Assembly: GCA_017442535.1 (NCBI GenBank)
Contig: JAFRZL010000049.1
Coordinates: forward strand, 18,597-82,596
Origin: Bacillota bacterium
Lineage (GTDB): Bacteria; Bacillota; Clostridia; Lachnospirales; Bianqueaceae
DNA: 64,000 nucleotides
Direction of reading: 5' to 3'
In this document: in pieces, positions 43,819 to 52,352 of the stretch
How the letters are laid out: the number at the start of each line of letters is the position of its first letter
Numbering within the stretch: the stretch's first letter is position 1
Program-made: the position numbers and the translations under genes
Notes under the pieces: generated by a model
What the model saw: only the letters and a program-made list of their open reading frames with translations
Told to the model about the DNA's origin: nothing
Database searches by the model: none

Positions 43819-44793
43819 ATGCTGATTCCTGTTTTATTATTACTTCTTGGTTTTGGACTGCTTATCAAGGGCGGCGACTGGTTTGTAGACGGCGCCGTGG
43901 GTATTGCCCATCGTTTTCATCTGCCGGAGCTCTTGATCGGTGCGACGATTGTATCGATCGGAACGACGCTTCCGGAAGTCATGGTCTCTGCGGATGCGGC
44001 ATTTGTCGGCAACAGCGGGATCTCTTACGGGAACGCGATCGGCTCCATCATATGCAATACCAGTCTGATAGCGGCACTGACCATTGCGATCCGGCCCATG
44101 GGCGTGGACAAACGTACTCTGTACTTCCCGGTTGCCGTGTTTTTCGCGGTGGCGCTGCTGTATGCGGGCTTTGCCTATTTTACCGGGCGGTTTGACCGCT
44201 GGAACGGTATCCTGCTGCTCGCGATTTTTGTAACATATCTGGCGGTTACCGTCATACAGATGAAGAAGCATCCTGTGCAGGCCGAAGAGGACGAAGAGGG
44301 AGAAGCCAAGGTGAAGGAACGTCCGCTCTGGCTGGAGCTGGTGCTGCTGGTCGTCGGCGCGGCTGCGATCGCTTTCGGTGCGAACCTGTTGGTCGATAAC
44401 GGTACCAAGATCGCCGCAGCGCTGGGCGTGCCCGACTCCGTCATCGGTCTGACCATTATCGCGCTGGGCACTTCACTGCCGGAACTCGTGACCGCGATCA
44501 CCGCCCTGGTCAAAGGCCGGAGCGCGCTGTCGCTCGGTAATATCATCGGTGCCAATCTCTTTAATCTGGTTCTCGTCTCGGGTGCTGCGATCACGATTTC
44601 ACCGTTCTCGCTGCCTGCCGGCAAGTTCCTCGCGGGGCATAACGCGTCCCTGCTGGTGGATATCCCGGTGATGTTCCTGGTGATGGCGATTCTCTGCATC
44701 CCGCCCATCCTGCACGGCAAGCTGAAGCGCTGGCAGGGTATCCTGCTGCTTGCGATCTATGCAGCGTATACGGTCTTCCAATTCCTGCTTTGA
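43819..44793 (+). CDS. Calcium/sodium antiporter (CaCA family, YrbG-like)
   Basis: 324 residues, about ten helices in two repeats. The alpha-repeat ion-binding motifs are visible: GATIVSIGTTLPEVMVSADA (repeat 1) and GLTIIALGTSLPELVTAITA with GNIIGANLFN (repeat 2). It exchanges cytoplasmic Ca2+ for Na+ or H+. A short charged loop (about 155-170) separates the halves, as in the family. GGAGAGGG precedes the ATG. Monocistronic. Two overlapping TATAAT-like boxes lie at 43763-43774 without a clear -35. Confidence 0.9.
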   Translation: MLIPVLLLLLGFGLLIKGGDWFVDGAVGIAHRFHLPELLIGATIVSIGTTLPEVMVSADAAFVGNSGISYGNAIGSIICNTSLIAALTIAIRPMGVDKRTLYFPVAVFFAVALLYAGFAYFTGRFDRWNGILLLAIFVTYLAVTVIQMKKHPVQAEEDEEGEAKVKERPLWLELVLLVVGAAAIAFGANLLVDNGTKIAAALGVPDSVIGLTIIALGTSLPELVTAITALVKGRSALSLGNIIGANLFNLVLVSGAAITISPFSLPAGKFLAGHNASLLVDIPVMFLVMAILCIPPILHGKLKRWQGILLLAIYAAYTVFQFLL

Positions 44794-44889
44794 TACGAAA
44801 TATAAGCGCGGAGGAATTCTTTCCTTCGCGCTTTTGCTATGTTGGGAAATACTATTTGACTTTTTTGAAAAATCCCCCTGCGTCAGGGC

Positions 44890-44920
44890 TTGCATGTGAC
44901 GCTACGTCATGTAGTAGAAT
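44890..44920 (+). promoter_or_regulatory. MerR-type promoter with a 19-bp spacer and palindromic operator
   Basis: TTGCAT (44890-44895) and TAGAAT (44915-44920) are separated by 19 bases, two more than normal. The spacer holds the near-palindrome GTGACGCTACGTCAT. Overlong spacers with a central dyad are the hallmark of promoters that MerR proteins untwist, so the gene at 44945 is probably autoregulated. Confidence 0.8.
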
Positions 44921-44944
44921 CCATGGCGTAAGGAGGTGAAAGCT

Positions 44945-45670
44945 ATGTCAATGTACACGACGGGAGAGGTCGCGAAGCTCTGCGGCGTGACGGTCAGGAC
45001 GGTTCAGTATTATGATACCCGCGGCATTCTGGTACCGAGCGAACTGACGGAAGGCGGGCGGAGGCTTTATTCCGAGGACGACGTGAGGCGGATGAAGGTC
45101 ATCTGTTTCCTGCGGGATGTGGATCTGCCGATCGACGCGATTTCACAGATCCTGAAAGAGGAGCATCCCGAGAAGGTGATCGCGCTCTTGATCGAGCAGC
45201 AGGAGAAGGCCCTTATGGATGATATTTCCGAGAAACAGGAGAAGCTGGAAAAGCTCCGCGAGCTGAAAAACGGCCTGAAGAGCAAAGAGACTTTCTCTCT
45301 CGAATCCATCGGTGACATAGCCGTCATTATGGAAGGCAAGAAAAAACTGAAAAGAATGCATTGGATGATGATCCTGACCGGAATCCCGGTCACGGCGCTG
45401 CAATGGTTCTCTGTTATTTTCTGGATTACGAAGGGGATATGGTGGCCGTTCGTCGTCTGGGTACTGGTGGCTGCTGTTTGGGGCATATTGGTCAGTCGTT
45501 ATTACTTTGGTCATGTGAAATACATCTGCCCGGAATGCCACGAGGTATTCAAGCCGATGCTGAAAGAAGCTTTCTGGGCGAATCATACGCCGACCGCCCG
45601 CAAGCTGACTTGCACCGCCTGCGGCCACAAGGGCTTCTGCGTAGAGGTCTGGGGAGGTGACGAAAAGTGA
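44945..45670 (+). CDS. Membrane-tethered MerR-family regulator with zinc ribbon
   Basis: 241 residues. An N-terminal MerR winged-helix domain (YTTGEVAKLCGVTVRTVQYY, GRRLYSEDDVRRM) is followed by a dimerisation coiled coil (about 83-112). Two hydrophobic helices (about 139-161 and 164-186) come next, then a C-terminal segment with C195-x2-C198 and C223-x2-C226, a probable zinc ribbon. Both ends would lie in the cytoplasm if the helices form a hairpin. The ATG at 44945 follows AAGGAGG; an in-frame GTG at 44936 is too close. Translationally coupled to the YhfC gene (GTGA overlap). Confidence 0.88.
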   Translation: MSMYTTGEVAKLCGVTVRTVQYYDTRGILVPSELTEGGRRLYSEDDVRRMKVICFLRDVDLPIDAISQILKEEHPEKVIALLIEQQEKALMDDISEKQEKLEKLRELKNGLKSKETFSLESIGDIAVIMEGKKKLKRMHWMMILTGIPVTALQWFSVIFWITKGIWWPFVVWVLVAAVWGILVSRYYFGHVKYICPECHEVFKPMLKEAFWANHTPTARKLTCTACGHKGFCVEVWGGDEK

Positions 45671-46488
45671 AGGCGTTCGAGAACATCGTCATCAGCCCAG
45701 GCGCCATTCCGGCGCTCGTCATCACGATTATCCTGATGATCGCGATCCCCGTCGTCTTCTGCATCTACTGGCTCAGGAAGCATAAAGAGCGGACCAATAT
45801 CGGCTGGCTCTTTGCCGGTGCGGCCGGGTTCATCATCTCCGCCCGTGTGTTGGAGCTGGGAGTGCATTATTTCTGCATCATGATGGATAATCCCATCTCC
45901 CGGTTCATTAACGGAAACACAGCAGCATTCGTCCTCTATGGAATCACCATGGCGGGTGTATTTGAGGAGTGCGGCCGGTATATCATTATGAAATACGTCC
46001 TGAAAAAGAACCGTACCCGTGAAAACGCGGTCCTGTACGGTATCGGTCACGGCGGGATCGAGGTGCTGGCGGTAATACTGCCGTCGATGATATTATATCT
46101 TGTCATCGCGGTACTGTTTTCTTCAGGAAATACGCAAAATGCCCTCAGTACACTGAAAATCACAGAAGAGACCGCTGCTGCCGCGCTTCCGTCCGTTCAG
46201 GCAGCCGCCTCGTTTGATTTTGGAATGATGGCCGCAAATGTCATCGAGCGGCTGCTTGCGATGATCCTGCATATCGGGCTGACGGTCATCGTATATTATG
46301 GCGTTGTAAACGCTAAGAGAGCCTATCTCCCGCTGGCGATCCTCCTGCATATGCTGATGGATACATTCCCTGCCCTTTATCAGCGCGGAGTGGTACCGTT
46401 ATGGTCGGTCGAGGTCTGGGCGGCTGCATGGACGAGCGCAGCAGTATGGATTGCTGTAAAGATTTACAAAAGCCTAATTTCAGACTGA
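45667..46488 (+). CDS. YhfC-family intramembrane protease
   Basis: 273 residues, about eight helices. YhfC motifs are present: GVFEECGRY (Glu100, Glu101, Arg104), YGIGHGGIE (His128), and later His residues in MILHIG and LLHMLMD. This family is related to CPBP-type Glu/His intramembrane proteases. The GTG start overlaps the MerR stop as GTGA, so production of the two proteins is linked. It could cleave or sense the membrane part of the MerR regulator; alternatively MerR simply controls it. Protease activity of YhfC proteins is predicted from motifs. Confidence 0.85.
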   Translation: MKAFENIVISPGAIPALVITIILMIAIPVVFCIYWLRKHKERTNIGWLFAGAAGFIISARVLELGVHYFCIMMDNPISRFINGNTAAFVLYGITMAGVFEECGRYIIMKYVLKKNRTRENAVLYGIGHGGIEVLAVILPSMILYLVIAVLFSSGNTQNALSTLKITEETAAAALPSVQAAASFDFGMMAANVIERLLAMILHIGLTVIVYYGVVNAKRAYLPLAILLHMLMDTFPALYQRGVVPLWSVEVWAAAWTSAAVWIAVKIYKSLISD

Positions 46489-46674
46489 TGATCAGAAGAC
46501 GGAGGCAGAGCCTGGATCGGTATTGCCGCCAGAGTCCTTTAGGGTTTCGGTGGTTCCGACATACAATGTCAGAATGTCATTTATCCTTACTTCTGCCAAG
46601 AGCTAATGGCTGTGCAGGCATTATTCTGTCTGCAGGCATTTTACGCTGCATTTAGGCCGTGACATTAAAAAGCT

Positions 46675-46716
46675 GGGGGTCGAAAAGAGCTTTTTCTCAT
46701 TTCGCCCCCCTTTTTT
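46675..46716 (+). terminator. Intrinsic terminator
   Basis: GGGGG-T-CGAAA pairs with TTTCG-CCCCC (one bulge), followed by a run of T. Confidence 0.75.
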
Positions 46717-46726
46717 GTTAAATTGA

Positions 46727-46754
46727 TTGTTTTTTTTTGCGTGTATGATATAAT
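46727..46754 (+). promoter_or_regulatory. Promoter for the lipoprotein gene
   Basis: TTGTTT (46727-46732), 16 bases, TATAAT (46749-46754), 20 bases before the start. Confidence 0.6.
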
Positions 46755-46774
46755 CAAAAAAGGAGGGGCATAGC

Positions 46775-47992
46775 ATGTACAGAAAAATCACTTTATCATG
46801 TATTGTCATTATCATGATATTCCTTTTTTCGGCCTGCACATCGGGGCAACCGGCATCCTCGCTGGAAGCCTGGTCCATCGGAGAGTATGATGGAGCTGCG
46901 TTTGATTCTCAGGATCCGGTATCCTTGTGGTCATATGAGCAGGTTAATCCGCATGAGGACAAGCAGGCAGCCGCAAGGGCTGAAGCTGTCTTTAATGGAG
47001 AAGTATTGAGCGGCAGGTATGTGTATTCTACGGTGACGGAAGGGAATCTCTATATTTCCGACACCTACAGCGGCGCAAACGGGACGTTTTCGATTAACCG
47101 CAGTACGGGAGAGATCGATACGGTTTTCCCTCTTGGGGGAGTTTGCATCGAGAATCCGGACCGTGCTGCCTGCGAAAAGCTTGCTCGGGATGTGGCAAAG
47201 CAGTATATTGCCATCGATGAATATACCTTAACCGTGGAAGATAAGGGCGAAGGTATTTGGGCCTTCCATTATTTCCGTGTGATCGACGGCATGACGGCCT
47301 GGGACGGGCTGGATATTGTCATGGATGGCGGCCGAGTGGTTGCTTTTGCCAAGTACATGACAGAAGAATTCGCAGAGGGTCTGCGAAGAATCGGAGAAGA
47401 TAAAGTCAAAGCGTTTATTGAATCCGCTCAATCAGAAGAAGGCAAAAAGGCGATTGAAAACAAGATCACCTGGGGCGGGAAGAGAAAGGCGTCTTTTGAA
47501 CCGGAATCAGTGAATCTGGTACTTCTGCCAGGAGATCATCTGGGCGTTCTCTATCATGGAACACTGAATATTGAGCTTGAAATAACTGATGTTCAGAACC
47601 CCCAGACGATATCCTCCAGGGCATCCTTCCTTGTTACAGAAAAAGGTGTCATCCAGACGGAAGCGCATTCAGACACGCAAGCCGCTCCCGATTATGAAGA
47701 TGTCATTTACCTGTCGCGCACCCCACGTACCGAAGAAGATAAGCCTGAAAAGACAGCGATCAAAGAGGGCGCCCGGGCGGTTCAGGACATTCTCTTCGCA
47801 CAAACCTATGAACCTGTATTGTATGATTCCTGGTACCCTTTCACCATTTATGTCGGAGAAGAATGGTACGGGTACAATCCGGGGGGAAGTAGTTTTCTGA
47901 ATAAAGAAGGATATGGGTACGCAAGTCTTTCAAACGAACTAAACCTTGTCCTGCGGTCTTTGCTTTCGATTCCTGACGACTGGCAGGAATGA
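46775..47992 (+). CDS. Putative lipoprotein of unknown function
   Basis: 405 residues. A signal peptide ends in lipobox LFSAC (Cys21). The body has repeated alpha/beta units of PepSY-like appearance (SINRSTGEIDTVFPLGG, CEKLARDVAKQYIAID, then VIDGMTAWDGLDIVMDGG and VVAFAKYM). The C-terminal part has YDSWYPFTIYVGEEWYGY. No firm family match. AAGGAGGGG precedes the ATG. Monocistronic; a long-arm hairpin lies downstream, toward the converging ADH gene. Confidence 0.72.
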   Translation: MYRKITLSCIVIIMIFLFSACTSGQPASSLEAWSIGEYDGAAFDSQDPVSLWSYEQVNPHEDKQAAARAEAVFNGEVLSGRYVYSTVTEGNLYISDTYSGANGTFSINRSTGEIDTVFPLGGVCIENPDRAACEKLARDVAKQYIAIDEYTLTVEDKGEGIWAFHYFRVIDGMTAWDGLDIVMDGGRVVAFAKYMTEEFAEGLRRIGEDKVKAFIESAQSEEGKKAIENKITWGGKRKASFEPESVNLVLLPGDHLGVLYHGTLNIELEITDVQNPQTISSRASFLVTEKGVIQTEAHSDTQAAPDYEDVIYLSRTPRTEEDKPEKTAIKEGARAVQDILFAQTYEPVLYDSWYPFTIYVGEEWYGYNPGGSSFLNKEGYGYASLSNELNLVLRSLLSIPDDWQE

Positions 47993-48022
47993 AACAGAGG
48001 CGAGAAATTAATACATACACAA

Positions 48023-48114
48023 AAAAGAAGGTCTTCCGGACTGATGAACCGACCTCCAATCATTAGATTTTAAGTCTAACTTTTGGGGGTCACCTCACCG
48101 GTTGACCTTCTTTT
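48023..48114. terminator. Bidirectional terminator-like structure with long arms
   Basis: AAAAGAAGGTC (48023-48033) is the exact complement of GACCTTCTTTT (48104-48114). Inside are smaller hairpins, including TTAGA/TCTAA at 48063-48079. It lies between the converging lipoprotein and ADH genes. Confidence 0.55.
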
Positions 48115-48161
48115 CTTTTGGGGCCTTTTTCACAGCCTCGTTATTTCGTTACAAACCTCCA

Positions 48162-49340
48162 TCAAATCATCAGCCTGTAGATGGCTTCGACGTCTTTCTG
48201 CTCGAGAGTCGTGAAGCCGTAGAGTTTGCCGTCGGAGTATTCGGAGCCGTAGCAGCAGGTGTGCGCGAGCTTTTCGATGTCCTCTTCGCGGGCGCCCAGA
48301 TCGGCGAAATTCGCGGGCATGCCGATCGAGATCAGGAAGCGGCGGAGGGCTTCGATGCCTTCTCGCGCGGTCCGCTCGGGATGCTCGAAATCCATCTGGC
48401 AGCCCCAGACGCGCACCGCGATTTTGGCGAAGCGCAGGACGTCATGCGGCATCGTGTAGGTAAAGACGGCGGGCATGGTGACTGCAAGGCCCGCGCCGTG
48501 GGCGCAATCGTAGAGCGCGGAGAGCTCATGCTCCACATTGTGGCTGGTCCAGTCCTGGGTACGGCCGACACCGCAGGAATTGTTGTGAGCCATCATGCCG
48601 GCCCACATGATATTCGCGCGGGCTTCGTAATTGTCCGGGTTTTCGATGACGCGTGGACCTTCGTGGATCATGGTCAGGATCAGGGCTTCGATCATCCGGT
48701 CGGTGACCTCCACGTCTTTGGTGTTCGTCAGGTACCGCTCATAGAGGTGTGCGATGATATCCGTGATGCCGCAGGCGGTCTGGTAGGGCGGAAGCGTCTG
48801 CGTCAGCGCCGGATTCAGGATCGAGAAGCGCGGACGGTAGGCTTCGCCGGTAGCGCCGCGTTTGATCATCCCTTCTTCTTTGGTAATGACCGAGTCGGGG
48901 GAGCCTTCGCTGCCCGCGGCCGCGATGGTCAGAACCGTACCGATCGGGAGGGCTTTGTCGACGAGTTTTCCCTCATAGAAATCCCAGAAATCACCGTCAT
49001 AGACGGCTCCCGCGGCGATGGCTTTGGCCGAATCGATCGCGGATCCACCGCCGACAGCCAGGACAAAATCGATGTTTTGCTGACGGCAGAGGTCGATGCC
49101 CTGATAGACGAGGCCGCTCCGCGGATTGGGCTTGACACCGCCTAACTCCACATAGGCAATGCCCTCCGCATCAAGCGAGGCCTCCACACGGGCGAGCAGG
49201 CCGGAACGGACGACCGAGCCGCCGCCGTAGTGGATCAATACTTTGGTGCCGCCGAAACGCTTGACCAGGGCGCCGGTCTGCTGCTCGGCGTCCTTGCCGA
49301 AAGCGAAATAAGTGGGTGCGTAAAAGGTAAAGTTATCCAT
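48162..49340 (-). CDS. Iron-containing alcohol dehydrogenase (BDH/YqhD-like)
   Basis: 392 residues. The NAD(P) loop is VLAVGGGSAIDSAKAIA, and the metal ligands are an Asp in GITDIIAHLYE and histidines in HNVEHELSALYDCAHGAG. The sequence resembles NADPH-dependent butanol/aldehyde dehydrogenases. It lies 24 bases behind the oligogalacturonate lyase gene on the same strand, so it may reduce a keto or aldehyde product of uronate breakdown. AGGAGG precedes the start. Family certain, substrate inferred. Confidence 0.88.
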   Translation of the reverse strand: MDNFTFYAPTYFAFGKDAEQQTGALVKRFGGTKVLIHYGGGSVVRSGLLARVEASLDAEGIAYVELGGVKPNPRSGLVYQGIDLCRQQNIDFVLAVGGGSAIDSAKAIAAGAVYDGDFWDFYEGKLVDKALPIGTVLTIAAAGSEGSPDSVITKEEGMIKRGATGEAYRPRFSILNPALTQTLPPYQTACGITDIIAHLYERYLTNTKDVEVTDRMIEALILTMIHEGPRVIENPDNYEARANIMWAGMMAHNNSCGVGRTQDWTSHNVEHELSALYDCAHGAGLAVTMPAVFTYTMPHDVLRFAKIAVRVWGCQMDFEHPERTAREGIEALRRFLISIGMPANFADLGAREEDIEKLAHTCCYGSEYSDGKLYGFTTLEQKDVEAIYRLMI

Positions 49341-49364
49341 ATTAAAGCCTCCTGTGATGAAAGA

Positions 49365-50519
49365 TTACAGTACGTCCACGACCTTGGGCAGCGCGGCCAC
49401 ATCCTCGGGCACTTCCACCAGATACAGATTGCAGTATCCGCTGCAGTTGCTGTTATACAGGATGTGCTTGCCGTCCGCGTTGAAGCGGGGATGCGGATGA
49501 TGGCTTCCGTAGAAGAAACTGCCGTCATGCATGCAGAGCACGCGTGCCTCGTCAAAATCTTTGCCATTATAGCGGTACAGCTTGATGGACTTGCCGGAGT
49601 CGCTTACGATCAGGTTGAAATCGTTGGAGTGGATGTGGTCGGGACTCGGGAAGGGAACGCAGGGAGCCTCGAAATCGTTCTTGCCGTCATAATCGATGAC
49701 GCCGAAATACGAACCGAGTCCGGGTTTGTGGGCCTGATAGCCGACGCGCACACCGTCCGCATACCAGTATTCGTGTCCGATCTTCTCGCCATCCATCTTG
49801 CGCGGACGGAGCATCACCGGCTTGCAGGTTTCGGTATCCATGAACCAGATCCGGTGATCGACCAGATCCCAGGGACCTTCATGGCAGAAAGTCATGCAGG
49901 TCGGCATGGTCGGAGAGGGATTGATGTGTCCGATCCAGCAGTTATCCTGCCAGAGCACTTCGGCGCCGCCCTTCTCGGTATCGATGCGGATGATGCGGCA
50001 GTCGGGCTTAGCCTGGAACGTTTCTCTGAAACCGATATAGGCCGCTCCCATATTCGTGTAGATTCTGTCAGACAGATCCTCGCTCAGTCCGGAGAAAACG
50101 TATTTGCCGTCTGCACTCACCAGGCCGCCGCCCATATGGAAGCCTTCGGGCGCCGTGTAGAGCGGACGTGTCTCCAGCGTTTCCAGATTCAGCGCGTACA
50201 GCGTCTTGCTTTTCTGATAATAGACCTCGGGACGTGTGGGATTGACATCGTTCGGGAATCCCATGCCTTTGTCACTCGGTCCGAAATCGGTCAGACGGCT
50301 GATCTCACCACTCTCGATCTCAATACTGTGCAGATTGGTGGCATTGCCGCGGTCCGAAGTAAAGAGCAGACGCTTGCCGTTATCCCACCAGCCGTTATTG
50401 GTGAAATACGCATGATGGCTGTGGCATTTGTAAGAGGTCAGCTGCGTGATCTTCGCACCTGAAATGCGGTCGGTAAAGTCGAACTTCTCGGATGGAAAAA
50501 CTTCGAATGCTTTTTTCAT
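49365..50519 (-). CDS. ogl: Oligogalacturonate lyase (PL22)
   Basis: 384 residues, no signal peptide. The PL22 signature is clear: ISGAKITQLTSYKCHSHHAY at the N terminus, then TSDRGNATNLHSI, GHINPSPTMPTCMTFCHEGP and the C-terminal FYGSHHPHPRFNADGKHILY. It folds as a seven-bladed propeller with a Mn2+ site formed by His/Gln residues. It splits di- and short oligogalacturonides (saturated or unsaturated) into 4-deoxy-5-keto-uronate inside the cell. It is divergent from the sulfatase/ABC transporter genes and has its own promoter. Confidence 0.92.
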   Translation of the reverse strand: MKKAFEVFPSEKFDFTDRISGAKITQLTSYKCHSHHAYFTNNGWWDNGKRLLFTSDRGNATNLHSIEIESGEISRLTDFGPSDKGMGFPNDVNPTRPEVYYQKSKTLYALNLETLETRPLYTAPEGFHMGGGLVSADGKYVFSGLSEDLSDRIYTNMGAAYIGFRETFQAKPDCRIIRIDTEKGGAEVLWQDNCWIGHINPSPTMPTCMTFCHEGPWDLVDHRIWFMDTETCKPVMLRPRKMDGEKIGHEYWYADGVRVGYQAHKPGLGSYFGVIDYDGKNDFEAPCVPFPSPDHIHSNDFNLIVSDSGKSIKLYRYNGKDFDEARVLCMHDGSFFYGSHHPHPRFNADGKHILYNSNCSGYCNLYLVEVPEDVAALPKVVDVL

Positions 50520-50555
50520 TGTGATACCCCCTTAGATGGTGTATTTGGTGAATCA

Positions 50556-50584
50556 AGCATATCACTTTGTGCTTTTCGTGTCAA
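50556..50584 (-). promoter_or_regulatory. Promoter for the PL22-ADH operon
   Basis: Minus strand TTGACA (50579-50584), 17 bases, TATGCT (50556-50561). Confidence 0.75.
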
Positions 50585-50612
50585 TTGTCAAAAGAGCCGG
50601 CAAAGAAAAAAC

Positions 50613-50642
50613 TTGACAAGATAAGCATTATACGCATATAAT
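50613..50642 (+). promoter_or_regulatory. Promoter for the sulfatase gene
   Basis: TTGACA (50613-50618), 18 bases, TATAAT (50637-50642). The -35 boxes of the two divergent promoters sit in an inverted repeat TTGTCAA (50584-50590) / TTGACAA (50613-50619), which could be a shared regulator site. Confidence 0.8.
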
Positions 50643-50696
50643 TAATTGACAGACAAATATCCGGCCGCTTGCACGCGGACAAAGGAGATGACGGAA

Positions 50697-52196
50697 ATGA
50701 CCAGACCGAATATTATATTTATTATGACCGATCAGCAGCGGTATGACGCTATGGGCTGCGTGAATCCGCTGATACAGACGCCTGCGATCGACTCGCTCGC
50801 GAGGGACGGGATCCGGTATGACCAGGCAGTATGCCAGTGCCCCATGTGCGTCCCGAGCCGCAACTCCATGATGTTCGGCATGTATCCTTCGCAGACGGGG
50901 GTGCGCAGTAATGCCGGCGCGCTCCTGGACGAATCCCGGCTGCCCGCGGTGCCCCTGCCGCAGCTGATGGCGGATGCCGGATATTTCTGCGCGGGCTTCG
51001 GCAAAACCCACTGGAATAACTGCCGCAAAGGCGAACCTGGCTCACGGCGCGGTTTTCACGTACGCGCTGAAGGGCAGCCGCGCGGATCCTCCTGCTGGGA
51101 GGAAGGTGCCGTGATGATGGATGAAGAAGATCCCGAAGGTCTGGCCGCGTACTTCGCGGAAACAGGCGAGTTCGGGGGAGGCGAGGAGAACTGGAAGGGC
51201 TATGTCGGCAAGCCCAGTACGCTGGATATCGTCCATCACAGGGACGGATTTATCGCCAAAAAAGCCCTGGAATTCCTGGATTCCTATGAACCGGGGGAGC
51301 AGCCGCTCTTCCTGTATTTTTCACTGATCAAGCCACATGCGGGCTTTAACGTGCCGCCTCAGTTCGAGGCCATGTATGATATCAACAGTATACCGGACCT
51401 CCCCGCGCCTCCCTGGAGCGAAGAACCGGAGACCCATATCGCGGCGGCCATGCGTGTGAGCGAGTCCCTGCACACGGTCCATTATTCGCGAAAGGAAAAG
51501 CTGGACCCGCTCCCTGACATCGAAAAACGCCGCATCCGGCTCCGTTATTATGCCAACTGCACCTTTATGGATTACCTGATCGGGCAGTTCCTGGACAAAG
51601 TCCGGGCCAAAGGCCTGGACCGCAATACACTCTTTATCTTTGTGTCCGATCACGGTGAGATGCTCGGAGAGCGCGACGGCCGCTACAGCAAATACTGTTT
51701 GTATGAGTCAAGCGTGCGTGTCCCCATGATCCTTGCCGGGGATTATGTGGATAAAAGCCTGCACGGGACGGTGGACAGCCGTCCGGCCATGCTGACCGAT
51801 ATTGTTCCCACCATCTGCCGGGCCGCGGGGATCAAAGCGGATCCGCGCCTGCCCGGGCTGGATCTGCTGGGCGAGCGCAAGAGCCGCGGAGCATTCTCGG
51901 AATTCCACGGCGGCGGCGGAGAGACCATCCAGGTTGCCCCGTCCTGGATGTGGAGGACCGAAAGGTATAAACTGATCCTCTTCCGGGAGGGCAATGTCCT
52001 GGACGACACACCGGCTCAGGGCGAACTCTATGATCTGGAAAAAGATCCGAACGAGTGGTACAATGTCTTTGACGACCCCGCCTACTATGAAGTGCGCACT
52101 CAGCTGATGATGGACCTGATCAGCCATATGGCCACCGCTTTTGCCAAGGGACCCGCACACGGACATTTCCGCGGTATGGCGCCGCTTGGTGGATAA
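50697..52196 (+). CDS. C-type sulfatase, cytoplasmic
   Basis: 499 residues. The N-terminal MTRPNIIFIMTDQQRYDAMG gives the first metal-binding Asp. CVPSR at Cys51 is the C-x-P-S-R motif that is converted to formylglycine, and FVSDHGEMLGE gives the second metal site. The C-terminal part ends in the family's ELYDLEKDPNEWYNV. There is no signal peptide, so it would act on sulfated sugars after import and would need an anSME maturase, which is not in the window. The ATG at 50697 is chosen since the upstream AAAGGAG is correctly spaced to it. Confidence 0.9.
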   Translation: MTRPNIIFIMTDQQRYDAMGCVNPLIQTPAIDSLARDGIRYDQAVCQCPMCVPSRNSMMFGMYPSQTGVRSNAGALLDESRLPAVPLPQLMADAGYFCAGFGKTHWNNCRKGEPGSRRGFHVRAEGQPRGSSCWEEGAVMMDEEDPEGLAAYFAETGEFGGGEENWKGYVGKPSTLDIVHHRDGFIAKKALEFLDSYEPGEQPLFLYFSLIKPHAGFNVPPQFEAMYDINSIPDLPAPPWSEEPETHIAAAMRVSESLHTVHYSRKEKLDPLPDIEKRRIRLRYYANCTFMDYLIGQFLDKVRAKGLDRNTLFIFVSDHGEMLGERDGRYSKYCLYESSVRVPMILAGDYVDKSLHGTVDSRPAMLTDIVPTICRAAGIKADPRLPGLDLLGERKSRGAFSEFHGGGGETIQVAPSWMWRTERYKLILFREGNVLDDTPAQGELYDLEKDPNEWYNVFDDPAYYEVRTQLMMDLISHMATAFAKGPAHGHFRGMAPLGG

Positions 52197-52230
52197 CAGG
52201 CAGTTATTCGGAAAAAATGACTAAAAAAAC

Positions 52231-52259
52231 TTGACATGCGCACACAATTGCGGTAAAAT
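52231..52259 (+). promoter_or_regulatory. Promoter for the ABC transporter and downstream glycan genes
   Basis: TTGACA (52231-52236), 17 bases, TAAAAT (52254-52259), about 95 bases before the first permease gene. Confidence 0.8.
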
Positions 52260-52352
52260 TATCCATAACTAGAGAAAAGAGTTTTCTGTGGTAAGCAACA
52301 GATGGTGGTAGGGTCATGGTTTGCAATTCATTTTCGTAAGGAGGTTGTCACT

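Larger units (their letters stand above)
46489..46774 (+). other. Gene-free region after the YhfC gene
   Basis: No coding frame with plausible composition. It holds two near-direct copies of CTG-TGCAGGCATT (about 46610-46642), a terminator (46675-46716) and the promoter of the next lipoprotein gene (46727-46754). The first part may be decayed sequence. Confidence 0.5.

Noticed and set aside
46401..46655. Small frame overlapping the end of the YhfC gene
   Set aside because: No ribosome site, odd composition and no hydrophobic or domain pattern; probably decayed or random sequence.
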